Source of the DNA: Gautieria morchelliformis
Lineage: Eukaryota; Basidiomycota; Agaricomycetes; Gomphales; Gomphaceae
Assembly: GCA_015179125.1 (NCBI GenBank)
Contig: WHVA01000280.1
Span: 82,601 to 146,600, forward strand
Reading direction: 5' to 3'
Length of the DNA: 64,000 nucleotides
Both the position numbers and the translations under genes were made by a program. The notes under the pieces were generated by a model. It was given only the letters and a program-made list of their open reading frames with translations, was not told the origin of the DNA and did not search any database. Position 1 is the first letter of the stretch, and the number at the start of each line of letters is the position of its first letter. Positions 53,311 through 64,000 of this stretch are shown one piece after another.

Positions 53311-56300
53311 TTTGAATAGATGGCCACGTCGTCACTTTCCCGGTCTCGATGCAGAGTAGTCGTGGAAATCGTGGGAGGTAAGTCTCGCATAGTTTTGACC
53401 TTTCAGGTGCGAACGCGAGTGCCGACAAATAGAGATGGGGAGCACTCTGAGAGATTGCACTCCCAAATGCACCGACAAAATTGCGGGTATCCGCTACAAA
53501 TGCTGTAGTGTCATTATCCTGAGGTTCATCAGACTCAGGTCGGAGCTCATAACAACTCGGGCACTTACCTGACTCCAGTCCATTATTGACGAGAGCGCTG
53601 CTGAAGCATCGGGTACCTGCTTGGTCAGACTCAAAACTTCCAGCCAGTAGAGTAGCATAGTCTCGAAGAACTCCTTGACCTTTGCATTTATACCCGGCGT
53701 AAAGATGGTGGCGCGAACATGGTCCGCCCAAAAACGGCAAGAGTACGAAAGTTGTGGGGATATATACCTCTTGATCCGTGTCTCCAAGTCCAAAACATCG
53801 CCGTTGAGCAGATGTGAAGTTTCAAGCTGACAAATGTTGAAACAAAGTTCATCCTTCATCACACGCAAGCATGAGAGTGCAAGACTGTCATGGTGTGAAG
53901 ATGAATCGATGTAGTATGCTTTACTCCGATTGTGATCTGTCAAGAAGTCACGAAAAGACGTGTGCAGCAGGCTGATTGGGTCAGATTCTCGAATAGGAAC
54001 GCTCAACAGAGCGCCCATGGGCCCAACAATAGCATGAACCTCGGTACCGGACTCGACCCCATGGCACAGCTTCTGCAGGGCAGACATCGAGAGCGGTTCT
54101 CTGGCGGTCAGCAGGCAGCCCATCACCAAGCGAAAGCGACATTTGACATCGTCCGTCAAGTCATCGCCATCCCCGAACAGCTGCTTGAGTATACCGCCAT
54201 AAAGATTATCCATCCCATGGAGGTCCTTGACTAAAACTTCTTCCAGCTGCTTAACAGGAACGTGACCACGCGTACCACCTCCTTTAACAAACAGACAAGC
54301 CGTGGACGCCCATTGAAAGTGACCTTCAGACTTCTCGACTAATAACCGACACCAGCCCTTGTCGGGCCATTTGCGCTCGAGGTCCATAATGTTACCTAAT
54401 TGGTCTTTCACAAAACGGGTGACGGCATCGGCAGGGTTCGGGTCAATATCCTTTAAGGACCTGGAAAGGACATGCTTCTGCCCAAGAAGGGCGTCCAGGA
54501 TGTCTTCTTCGGCGCGGGCAGTGATAAGAAGATGGAAATTAGACGGCAGCTGTGCTGCTTCATTGCGCAGGACAGACAAGAGAGCCTGGCGAGATTCCTG
54601 GTCTCCGCTCTCATCCAGTGCATCAATAACGATCACGCTCGGTCCAATGGACGTTAGGTCCTTGGAGGGGTCCAGAATGAATTTTTGGAACTGCTCACGA
54701 GGTACGCGTGTGGTCCGAAGTGCTTTCTGTTCCCCGACCACTTTCAGCAACGATGCCCTTCGTGCTGGATCCCGCTCAGCCAGATCATAAGCAATCGTGC
54801 TAAAGACATTGCCAGGGGAGCGGTGTGTCTGATCACCGTGTTCAAAAAAGTACGACGACCCGAGACGTTTCATCCGGTCAAACCTTTTAGCGACCTCGTG
54901 GGCGATGGCAGACTTGCCGGCACCCGCAACATCGTTCAAGAAAAATATGCGTGGGGTGTCCTCGCTCTCCTGGTTGGCCCACTCCCAGATCTCCGCAAGA
55001 ACTGTCTCCCTAGTATCCTGAAGACATCCTTTCTCAGGATTGAACTTCGCACCGTCTGCGTAGGGCATGTCATCCAGCAGAATTTTCCCAGCTGGTTACA
55101 ATGCGTATTAGCCTGGGAAATGCCTCAAGCCAGAAACTCACAGATGTCTCTGACGACATCTAGAACACGTAGTACAGTGATCTCAGTATGAATCACGGCA
55201 TGTTGTTGTAGCTCCGACTTGAGTTTGTCGAAAGATTCCTCGTACTGTTTGACCATGCTGTCGACATCCGACACTGCATTTTTCGCGGTTCCTTTCCCTG
55301 AACAAAGATCGTCAGCTATGGCCACCTGACAGTGGGTTCAACATACAGGATCCCTTGTTTTTTGTGTATGCGCGGATAAAGTAGCTGCACTCTAACGTCT
55401 GCTGCTCCAAGGCTAAGATAATCGGCTTCCGCGATTCAATTTTCCTCAACGGCTCTGCCAGATGGACGAATGCATAGGTGTCTGCAATAATTTTCGCCAG
55501 ACCATGGATCCTATCGTCCCGGTCCATCTGAGCAATGATTGTCTTATAGAGTCAACCCCAGATGTCAGCTATGCCTATCCGGTTAAAGTATGTCATAGAT
55601 GTACCGTGTGAGCAAGAGACAGGATGGACCATGCCATTTTCGCGTAAGGATGAACCTAGAATTAAAGCACACCGCGTCAATGAGATGAGCTGGGAGACCC
55701 CAGGTGTTTGAACTATACCTCGGAGGCCTTATCCACGATCTCGGTAAACAGCCTGATATTGTTCAGGAGGGGATCCCAAGCCGCCAGTATTGGATCGATA
55801 GTATTGGTGGTCGAAGTGACTCGGTTGATTATATTCCGTACACAAGGGATTAGAGACGGCGGCGGGTTCATATTATTGACCACTCTCGTTTCGCTGATGG
55901 CTTCGTTCAACTGGGCCTCCCGCGCCTCGTCGGACGTCGCGAAAGACGTGAGGGTGAACTCTAGGACAGTCTGAACCTCGCGCATGTTCCCTGCGTCGTG
56001 GTATTTACGCAGTGTGCGAACAACGGCTGCTGTGTTCGATGATTACACGTGCATTCCGTCGACGAGCGAAAAGGACTGACCTGCAGTTGCTCCTTCTGCA
56101 AGCAGCGACTCAATGCTCTCCCTCGCACTGCCTATGTAGTAATCACCTGTAAAGATACGGTGCCCGTAGACGTCGATTCCTAATACGGAACCCCCATTCA
56201 AGTCGTTGCTGGGCATGGATTTAAGATTTACGTGAAGATAACACTGGGATTAAACGCACAAATAGAATGACTCATCCCACGACGCAGTACTTCCGCTCGC

Positions 56301-56631
56301 AGGTAACGCAGTCTTCTTCACATCCTTATCGACATAGAGTTTTACGTAGTAGTCACCAGGACATATGCAGAGCAGTTCGACGGTGGGAAGGTGCTCGCAT
56401 TTCAGGCCTGTTGTCGATGGCCAAGAGTCAGTATGCAATAAGCAGCGCAAACGAAAGAGTCTTTCCGGCGGCTTTGATTCCTGCAGGGATACTTCGGGGT
56501 GGAGTGAACAGTTGGCTCACTAGAGAAGCGATCGTGGACTTACGTGCTATCACAGTGCCCTCAACGTTGTTCATCGTGCGCAGTGTTCGAGGTGGGCGGT
56601 AGATGGAAAAAGACGATAAGAGGCTTCCCAC
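52529..56631 (-). pseudogene. C2-NACHT-WD40 STAND receptor (NLR-like), premature stop
   Basis: A fungal NLR-type receptor: NACHT NTPase with a WD40 sensor, the architecture of fungal incompatibility/innate-recognition proteins. The C2-like N-terminus (CEHLPTVELLCICPGDYYVK, LYVDKDVKKTALPASGSTAS) is at 56250-56440. Helical exons follow at 55713-56150, with HPYAKMAWSILSLAHT at about 55608-55655, then 55347-55527 and 55142-55297. The NACHT exon 53569-55091 has Walker A-like FFLNDVAGAGKSAIAHEVAK, Walker B VIVIDALDESGD and SNFHLLITARAEEDI. A 50-nt intron leads to the last exon 52529-53518 with about six WD40 units. An in-frame TGA at 53210-53212 replaces the Trp codon of the first WD unit, removing five repeats. 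Downstream WD units are still open. The start (56450 or 56631) is uncertain. Confidence 0.85.
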
Positions 56632-59340
56632 GGCACTGCGGACTTCGGATCTGTCATCGAAGACATGGCACTAAGGAGCTCCCACGTGTTCCCGGCGCCA
56701 ATGTGAAGCGCCCGTCGGTGTGACTCCGTAAGTACTCGGCCGTCTTCGTAAGTATAGCTGGTCCGTGTCTCAGAGGCAACCTCGTCGTGTCTTGCAGTGA
56801 GCGATCTCTGTGCACCGCCTGGGCCAAGATTCGTGGATCCGTTGTCGCGTCCACAACATCACCGCAAGTAAGTTGTCTATCCCGCACTTATAGATAAGGT
56901 CACACGTGGTTAACATCCAGTGCCCGGGTACCGCAAGCAGTCGCTACCAGACCTCCACATGCGGCACTGGTCCTTCCGGTCGATCTCCCCTCCCAGACCC
57001 TCCAATGCCCCCACGTCGCGCTTCATCACTAATCCCTTCACGGACAGCAACCGTATTGCCCTTCTCCCAATCGTATCAAGCCCCGAGCGGGTCCACGACC
57101 ATCCTCTTCCGAACCGTCCAGTACCAATCCGCCCGCACGTGGCTCACCCTCCGTTCCCTGCCAGCGTGTCCCTCTATGACCCCGCAAGCCCGCTGTCTTC
57201 ACAGGCGTTTCCCCAGCCCCGTCAGCCAAAGTCAAATCCAACCACTTCCAAACCCCATACCCAGCACAGCCTGCCCCAACCCTGCAAAAACTACGACAAA
57301 TCCGCCTGGTGGCAGCCTCACAAAACATAGTGCCTCCCTCCTACTGGTAGCTCCAAAAGCCATCGCCCGATCATCCGTGGCGGATTAAGCATCGATTTGA
57401 TTCATCACACCCGTCGCCTGTCCGTCTGGCAGTTCCGCACTACCCCGCACCTTCCAGCGCCGTATCCTCCGTCCGCTTCTAAACCGACGGGTCCCAACGA
57501 GGCTCTGCGCAGATACTACGACACGGTCACCGGGGAAAGCCCTGTACACGCGCGGCAGCAAACCGCGCGAGAGGTGGAACACTACGCCACGTCCAATCCG
57601 AAACTGTCCAGTACAAAAAACAAACACAAAAAACAACATCACGACGAAACGCGACCCACAAGCGCCCGGGCCCATCACACCCGCGGCGGCCAACATCCAC
57701 GCGCGCGGTCTTGAATTCGCCGCAGAGGATGAGGCCAAGGATGTATGCAGGTTGTGGCACCTGGGGATGAGAAACATCGAGTAAGGTGCACGAGACATCG
57801 TCTAAGGGTAAGCCGTCAAATCCGTATATGCGTCGACCATGCCTATCCGCGCCACCGTCCAATTCATATCGACACTCCCGTCAGAAACGGAACTACCCCG
57901 CACGACAAGACGCGGACCGTACGGGGCGGGGCATGAGTAGGCGAGTCTGGATCTACAAAGCTACCCTACGAAAACGACAAGGGTCAACACATTTGAGATT
58001 GGAATCTATGCTCCTGCCATTCTCCCCAGTCAATGGTACGCTATTTTTGCTGACATCTTATTTACTCTCACGTTTCTGCTGGACAGTGCTTGCTGTGTAC
58101 TGTAAGTAAACTTGCAGCGTTAACGCTGGTGCACCACGGTAAACAGAAACGCCCAGAGACACTGCCCAACTTTTTCTGCCCCGGGCCCCGGAGGGAGGAG
58201 GTGAGGGAGCGGAGAGGCTGCGGTACCAGCCTGCCGCGGTAGAAGCTTACAGGTACAACTGCGCCATTGGTCTGTCCCTGTCTGAGCATGCAGTTGCCCG
58301 CAGAAGCACGAGTAGGCTGCGCGTAACCCAAGGCCTTCAGGCTCACTCTTGGAAATCGTACGTTTGCAGTATAAGTTCCTACGTTCCCGGTGACGGGTGG
58401 TGCCTTGGTGCACCGCGCTCAGAACGATCGGCCACCCCGACGGACAAGAAGTGCAAGCAAATCTTAGTATAGAAAGCTCGTAAGCGCCGTCTAGTCGCAA
58501 GGACGCTGGACGGGACGAAAGTCCGAGCCTCCAGGTTTCCTTCCAGACAGCGACGCTTAGTAGATGCCCATCATATACCTCACTCGAAGGGGTAGACGGC
58601 GCCCGTTACGATATGGTATGAGCCATGGTCATCGAACGCCCACTCGACGGGGTAGACGGATATGGTTGTACCATGACAGCAAGGCATACTGGTGAGGCAC
58701 TTGTCCCGCAGGATTGAGTCGAGTTCAACACTCTACACGAGTAGCGATAGACATGGACATGGACCACGTGGGCCCAACAGAGAGGCGGACGCATGGGTAT
58801 GGCAGCCGAGAGGGAGGGGATGAGAGGGGAGTGCGCAATTGTCGTCTGGGAAACTACAGAGGCCGCCAGGCTAAGACAGGTAGTAGAGACCGTCCACAAA
58901 GTTACATCGCGCCCACAGCAGGCCCGATGATATCAGAGCGTGGGCAGACGAGTACGCGGCGAGGGGCGACCATCCTCGTCACCCAGGCCATTGCCAGTGC
59001 TGGGGACTGATACGGAGGTGCCCCTCCAAGCGACTGTGTACCGGGTTCAGCTGGGGCGTTCAGAGAGAGGAAGTAGCAGGTCCGACCAGGATGAGGTGAG
59101 GCAGTGGGAGAGAACCTCAGATTCTAGGGGGATCGATAAGTTGGAGCCAGAGTGGCGAGCTTTGAAGACAAAGGAAGGGGAACAGGAAGGGGGCAGGTGC
59201 ATCCCTTGGGGTGCGTTCTCATTTCATGCTACTCTTCGCGTTCCTTTCCTGTCCCTCTTTCTCCCCATGGTCCTTTTGCGTTTCCTTTGTATCCCTCTTT
59301 GGGTTCTCTTTGCGATGCGTATCTTATTCGGATGTTCCTT
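56632..59340. other. Intergenic, no gene confidently recognised
   Basis: Several frames of 100-160 codons (for example 56906-57388 plus, Pro/Ser-rich, and 58714-59010 plus) have no recognisable domain and look like composition artefacts. A short duplication of CACTCGACGGGGTAGACGG lies at about 58583-58660. Confidence 0.35.
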
Positions 59341-59344
59341 TGTC

Positions 59345-61921
59345 ACGTCGTAAACCATCGTCAGTACAGGATTCCTCACAGATCAAGGCTCCTCAGTATA
59401 CCGATCCTTACATAATTCACCGGTGCGTACAGACGGTTACACCGCCACGTGTGATGAGTCGCAACCGGGAATGCGGCACTGCGCGCTGCCGGGAGCCGAG
59501 AATAGAGACAGGGTGCTGGATGATCGGAACAAGCGCGCGCTTCTCGGGATGTGTGGTTTGGCTTGCAAGCTTCGGGGCTTCTGCTTCCTAAGCCGATGCG
59601 TGCCTTGTGGGCGTGGCGTGGCGAAGCGGCCTGGGCGCTTGATGTGCATCGAACCTAAATGGGTATCCCATCAATTCACATGATCACCGATCGATGACTT
59701 CGATCACGATCACGATCAAAACTGCCATGTTAGGTGGCGTGTCGTAATGGCGGCACACATCACACCACTGGCATACATAAGGCAGTTGAGCGGTCTGCAT
59801 CATACCCTCATCCCCCACTACCTTAACTGACCCACCCCGTCACTCGACTAGTACTTACCATGCGCGTCAGCATCACCTCACTCGTTACTGTGTTACTCCT
59901 CACTACCCTGGCTGCCTCTGGCGAACCCCTCCCCTGCAGATGGTCAAGGTCTTTCTTCTTCCCCATAACCTCCGTGTGCAGCGTTCACTAAACTGCACGC
60001 GTACGATGTTGCAGGCAGCGAGTTCGTAGACCCGGACAGTACCCAGCTCGATGCCCCACCTGTTTCTAGGCAGAGAGTCGAGGGTCGATATTCCCGCGGT
60101 TGGAGGGCGGTGCTGTGAATGGTCTTTTTCATTCCCAGCCCGCTGCGCCCATTCCCCATCAACTAGCCGCCCTCCCCCCAGCAACCGCCCGTCCATCCCC
60201 TTCATGTACTATATATTTAGCCCCTCGAGGAAAACGTGTCGTGCTCAGCGTCGTCATATCCTCTCTTCCTCTCCCACCGCTGTGTTAGTATTGGTAACTG
60301 TATTTGTCCACGTATTTCATGTCGTAATGAAACTCCGCACACACCTCTCCTGTCCCAGTGTCCCCTGGGAGCATACGCACAATGAGCATTATATAATGAA
60401 CCCGCGCGCTTGCGATCGTTATATTCGACACAGCGATCAGGGCAGCCACCGACAGAGGCCACAACCAGAGTGGATAGCGCAAGTGTGGGAGCAAGAACTT
60501 CGAGCGAAACGCAGGGTAATTAGCTAAGGCGCCTAAATTTTCGTCCCGGTGAATTCTGCCCTGCGCATGGCGGCCACGTGTCCCGAGCTCATTCGGCTTC
60601 GGGTTCCTGGCTACATCTTATGTCACTTCCTCGCTTCTTCTTCTCTTGGTAACTTGCCGCGGCGGCGCTTCTGTCCCTTTTCTGTTGCTTCTGTCGTTTT
60701 TATGTGCCGGTAATAGCTCCGCTCCTGACATGCTTTACGGCGCAATCCCTTTCATGTGCGCACTCTGTGGAGGAGTGTTCATACTTTCTCATCCAGATTT
60801 TTCTCGCCGTCTGCCATCCTTTGTTATTTTTAGTTTTAATTTTTGCTCCTCTCCATGCACAAGGTAGTTGCTGGCACCTACTCACGGTGGAGACGAGGAT
60901 GCCTTGAAGTTCAAGTCCACAAATTGTCTTTCACGCTTCGCGCCGACTCCGTTGAGAAGTGGAGTTTGGCCAAGAGCAGCCAAGAGCACGGCCGTATCGC
61001 AACATATGCACCGTCAGGAGGCTGTACCACCAGCACAGGGATGGGTGACAGTGCTACATCAGGCGTGTATGAGGTAAGTGAGATAAAGGAGAAGGCGGGT
61101 GAGCCATGAGGACTGGATGGATGGAGGGGCGGGAGTGGGGGCTGCACGCGCACGCAGACGCCTGCCAGTGGATGGCTGCACAAACCACGTCCTCAACTAC
61201 GAGCATGCACTCCTCGGCCCCCTGCACCGTCCTCGAAAATTGAATGCATTCCAAGAGGGGAGATGGACCGTGGGCTATGAGCCATTCCACATTTCATCCC
61301 CTCAAGCGCTGGCTGCTTGGACGCAGTCACGCAGTCGGTCGGGTGTTCGGTATTCGTCGTCATCGTGATAGAAAGAGGCCGGATATGTATCTAACATATG
61401 ATACATAGGGACATTTAAGCACGGAGCACTATGTGGACTTACGCTGGCACGCGCGCAGCGGCACAACTACGTGCGGCCACAGTAGACCACGTGACGCGAT
61501 GTGTTGGTAGGTGCTGCTACCAGAATTGCGGGTTTTTGAGGATGTACCGGCGCTCAGAACCGACAGAAGCAGCAACAATTAATGGAAGCACCCAGCGCCA
61601 AATTCAAAGTGACAACAGAAGCATGACAGGCACAGAAGTGCGCCAGCAGGTTTCTTATGAAGCAGAAGCCCAGAAGCATTGCAAGGCAAACCTGTCGATC
61701 AACCCATCTCCATAAGCGCGCAGACCACCTGGCACGCCACGCCACAAGGTACGCATCAGCTTAGGAAGCAGAAGCCCCGAAGCATGGAACCCGAGAAGCG
61801 CGCGCTTGCTCCGATCTTCGAATCCAGCCCCCTGTTTCTATTCTCGGCTCCCAGCAGCGCGTGGCGTCAGATGACCCTTGATTCGGTTGCGACTCATCAC
61901 ACGTGGCGGTGTAACTGTTAG
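59345..61921 (+). mobile_element. Unnamed element bounded by inverted arms, copy 2
   Basis: The left arm at about 59345-59700 (CGTAAACCATCGTCAGTA, CACGTGTGATGAGTCGCAAC, GGGGCTTCTGCTTCCTAAGC) and the right arm at 61690-61921 are complements. The interior 60530-61560 is shared with copy 1 (18930-19866, reversed). The insert 59790-60515 is absent from copy 1. Copia C was inserted into the right arm at 61921/61922, after CTGTTAG. No transposase is seen. Confidence 0.6.
59860..59991 (+). CDS. Possible small secreted protein fragment
   Basis: A 43-residue frame that opens with a convincing signal peptide (MRVSITSLVTVLLLTTLAAS, then GEPLPCR). A TATA-like CATACATAAGG lies about 80 bp upstream of the ATG. 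The remainder is short and ends in TAA, so it may be the first exon of a longer gene. It sits in the segment that copy 2 of the inverted-arm element has and copy 1 lacks, so it may be captured host sequence. No family recognised. Confidence 0.3.
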   Translation: MRVSITSLVTVLLLTTLAASGEPLPCRWSRSFFFPITSVCSVH

Positions 61922-62142
61922 TGTTAGTAATCGGGACGATGACACCGCCGAGGCAGAGCCGGCACGCATTTAGCCGGAGGTTCGAGATCGCTCTCGACCC
62001 CGGGTTGCTGGTGCACCGGCATCGCATCGGCACAGCAGCTCGAAGAGATTGGTAATATAGGAACATCATAATTAGTATATAAGGACAGATGATCTTGTAC
62101 AGATCGTAGAATATCAGATTATTATATCTCCTTCGTTCCACA
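61922..62142 (+). repeat. 5' LTR of copia copy C
   Basis: TGTTAGTAATCGGG to CGTTCCACA, 221 bp, with TATATAAGG. It is followed by the primer site GGTTATGGGCCCCG at 62143-62156. Confidence 0.93.
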
Positions 62143-62221
62143 GGTTATGGGCCCCGCGCATAACTAAACTACTACAAATCTAACTACGCTCTATACCCCA
62201 ATAACTCAATACCGATCGACG

Positions 62222-64000
62222 ATGTCGAGTAGCAACAACACATACAAGATCGACCCCTTGAACGGGGATAATTACGCGGCGTGGCGCCGGCGGCTCGAGT
62301 GGATACTCGATGACTTAGATCTGTGGGACGTGGCTATCGGCAGGGAGACGGAACTGAGACCGGCAGATGCCGACAACGTCACTGCGACCGAGCAGCAGGA
62401 GATCGACGATTGGAGAAGGAAGGACAAGAAAGCTAGAAAAGAGATTTGCCTCAGAGTTGCCGATGAACAACTAGTTTACATCAATCAGACGATGTCTGCG
62501 TTTGCTGTATGGACTAGTCTACAAGCTATATTCGAATCTAAGGGAGCAGTGGGAATTGTAAATCTCCGAAGAGATTTCTTCCGGACGCTTGCCGAGGACG
62601 GCGCGAGCATGGAGGAGCATGTACGCAAGCTCCGCGGCATTCAACAGGAACTGAATGCGCGGGGGCATTACATCAGTGACACCGAGTTCTCGAACACGTT
62701 GCTGATGTCATTACCAGATTCTTGGTTGGTGTTTATTACGGCAGTAAACGCCAGTGGAGCCGGGACAACAGCTGATATATTAATAGCTCGGGTCCTCGAT
62801 GAGGATCGAGCACGGAAAGCTGGATCGGCACGGCAGACGGCGCTTAAGGCGCAACAACGTCACAGGACCAAGAAAGATGACTCAGGAGCAACAAAGGGAA
62901 AGTGCCGAAATTGCGGCAAGAAGGGTCATTACGTGAAGGACTGTTGGGCGAAAGGTGGCGGCAAGGGAGGGCCAAGCACCGAAATGGTTCAAATCAGGGG
63001 AACAAAGAAACAGTCAAACAAGCAGAAGAAAAGGATTTCGCATTTGTATCTAAGGAGGTAGCATACAGTGCTATATCTGCATCCGACTGGCTAGCCGATT
63101 CAGCGGCAACAACACATATAGCTCGAAGCCGAAACGATTTCGCTAGCTATGCCGAGGAACCATCTGAAATCGAAGGAATTTCACCCGGTGCGGTACTACA
63201 TACACAAGGCCGAGGCACTATATACATGGAATTCAAGATCGGTGCCAAGATGAACACGATCGAACTATGTGACGTCAAGCATGCACCGGATGCGCGAACA
63301 ACCTTATCAGCGTAAGCTTAGGGCGTTTAACTGATAAGGGCAACACGGCCACATTTTCAGGCACCGGCGTCGAATTCAAATCACGCGCCGGAGTTACCTT
63401 CGCACAGGGACAGAAGCGCGGGCGGCTGTTCTGTATGAAGGCACGAGTCACTCGATCAGTCGAGCACGGGACTTTGCCGCAGCGGCAAAAGGATGGTCAT
63501 GGGACAATGGCACAGGATACTAGGGCACGTCATATAAACTCCTAAAATTGTGGAAGTCTAACGATCTAGTCACCGGACTTGAGATCGACGAGTCAAACGA
63601 GCCGAGCCAGTGCAAGGCATGCATACAAGGCAAGCGGCATGTGGAGCCGTCCCCCAAAAGAGCCGAGGACACTGTAGAACAGGTCGGTGACCTGACAGTA
63701 TCCGATGTATGGGGACCTGCCCAGACCGAGGGACCATCGCGTGAGAAATACTTTTATTCTTTCACGGACATCAAATGAGGTACACCGTAATCTATTTGGG
63801 GAGCACCAAAGATGAAGCGCTCAGACACTTCAAGACGTACAAGGCATTCCTCGAGACCCAAACAGGTCAGCAACTGAAGAGGTTTCGCTCAGATAATGGA
63901 GGGGAATATGTCAATAAAAATTTCAAGGAATTTTGTGCAAAATATGGCATTATCATGGAGACCACAGCTCCATACTCCCCAGCCCAGAATGGAAATTGCC
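62222..64000 (+). pseudogene. Copia gag-pol (copy C), many one-base indels
   Basis: Gag and the CCHC knuckle are intact to about 62960 (CRNCGKKGHYVKDC). Compared with copy A there are then repeated single-base changes of frame: extra G at about 62968, extra G at about 63000, missing C at about 63296, a 6-base insertion at about 63315, missing bases at about 63463, 63507 and 63777, and an extra A at 63995. Protease (WLADSAATTHIARS), pre-integrase (CKACIQGKRHVEP) and integrase (SDVWGPAQTEGP) are still recognisable in three frames. Inactive as written. Confidence 0.9.

Larger units (their letters stand above)
61922..64000 (+). mobile_element. Ty1/copia element, copy C (runs off right edge)
   Basis: LTR, primer site and gag-pol start, same family as A and B. 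It is inserted in the right arm of the inverted-arm element. Confidence 0.93.

Noticed and set aside
56906-57388. Pro/Ser-rich ORF of 160 codons
   Set aside because: No domain, overlapping frames equally open on both strands, consistent with GC composition.

Overview
This window is eukaryotic and reads as a transposon-dense stretch of a mushroom-forming fungus (Agaricomycete basidiomycete). The evidence is short introns of about 45-60 nt with GT/CTAAC/AG signals, fungal NACHT/WD40 (STAND) receptor genes, DUF6532, a fungal glutathione S-transferase, a GT17 glycosyltransferase fragment and an RTC4-like gene. There are no operons or ribosome binding sites. I recognised no rRNA or tRNA gene by eye, but I could not run a tRNA search.

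Layout. 1-5.1 kb: a Ty3/gypsy element on the minus strand (gag-protease, then RT-RNase H running off the left edge). 5.6-6.7 kb: a palindromic MITE next to a broken DUF6532 gene. 6.8-11.3 kb: Ty1/copia copy A (plus). 12-17.4 kb: decayed host genes (GST; the N-terminus of a STAND receptor abutting a truncated GT17 gene) around a 1.4-kb TIR element without transposase. 18.3-20.3 kb and 59.3-61.9 kb: two copies, in opposite orientation, of an unnamed element bounded by inverted arms. 21.0-26.7 kb: copia copy B (minus), split by a 1,235-bp solo LTR. 26.7-29.2 kb: a composite of LTR end and DUF6570 (Helitron-helicase-type) pseudogene. 29.9-30.8 kb: a fold-back repeat. 31.2-34.7 kb: an AT-richer cluster with a six-exon gene I do not recognise, a PIF1-type helicase C-terminus and the first half of an RTC4-like gene. 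34.66-50.36 kb: a Helitron inserted inside an intron of that RTC4-like gene; the gene resumes at 50.38 kb. 52.5-56.6 kb: a C2-NACHT-WD40 receptor gene with a premature stop. 61.9 kb to the end: copia copy C.

The main result is a nested stack that can be read base by base. The RTC4-like gene has a 46-nt intron split 28+18 by a Helitron with TC and CTAG ends, a 3' hairpin and an A|T target. Inside the Helitron sit a 645-bp solo LTR (target duplication CCCTT) and a LINE with a poly(A) tail (duplication ACACAGAGAGAG). Inside the LINE sits a full copia element D (duplication CGTAC, LTRs differing at about 2 of 497 positions). The order of insertion follows from this: gene, then Helitron, then LINE and solo LTR, then copia D.

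Almost every coding region carries a stop or frameshift. The copia D polyprotein (one stop) and the gypsy gag are the most intact. The genes do not form a pathway; what links them is repeated invasion, host-gene fragment capture and decay of receptor-type genes.
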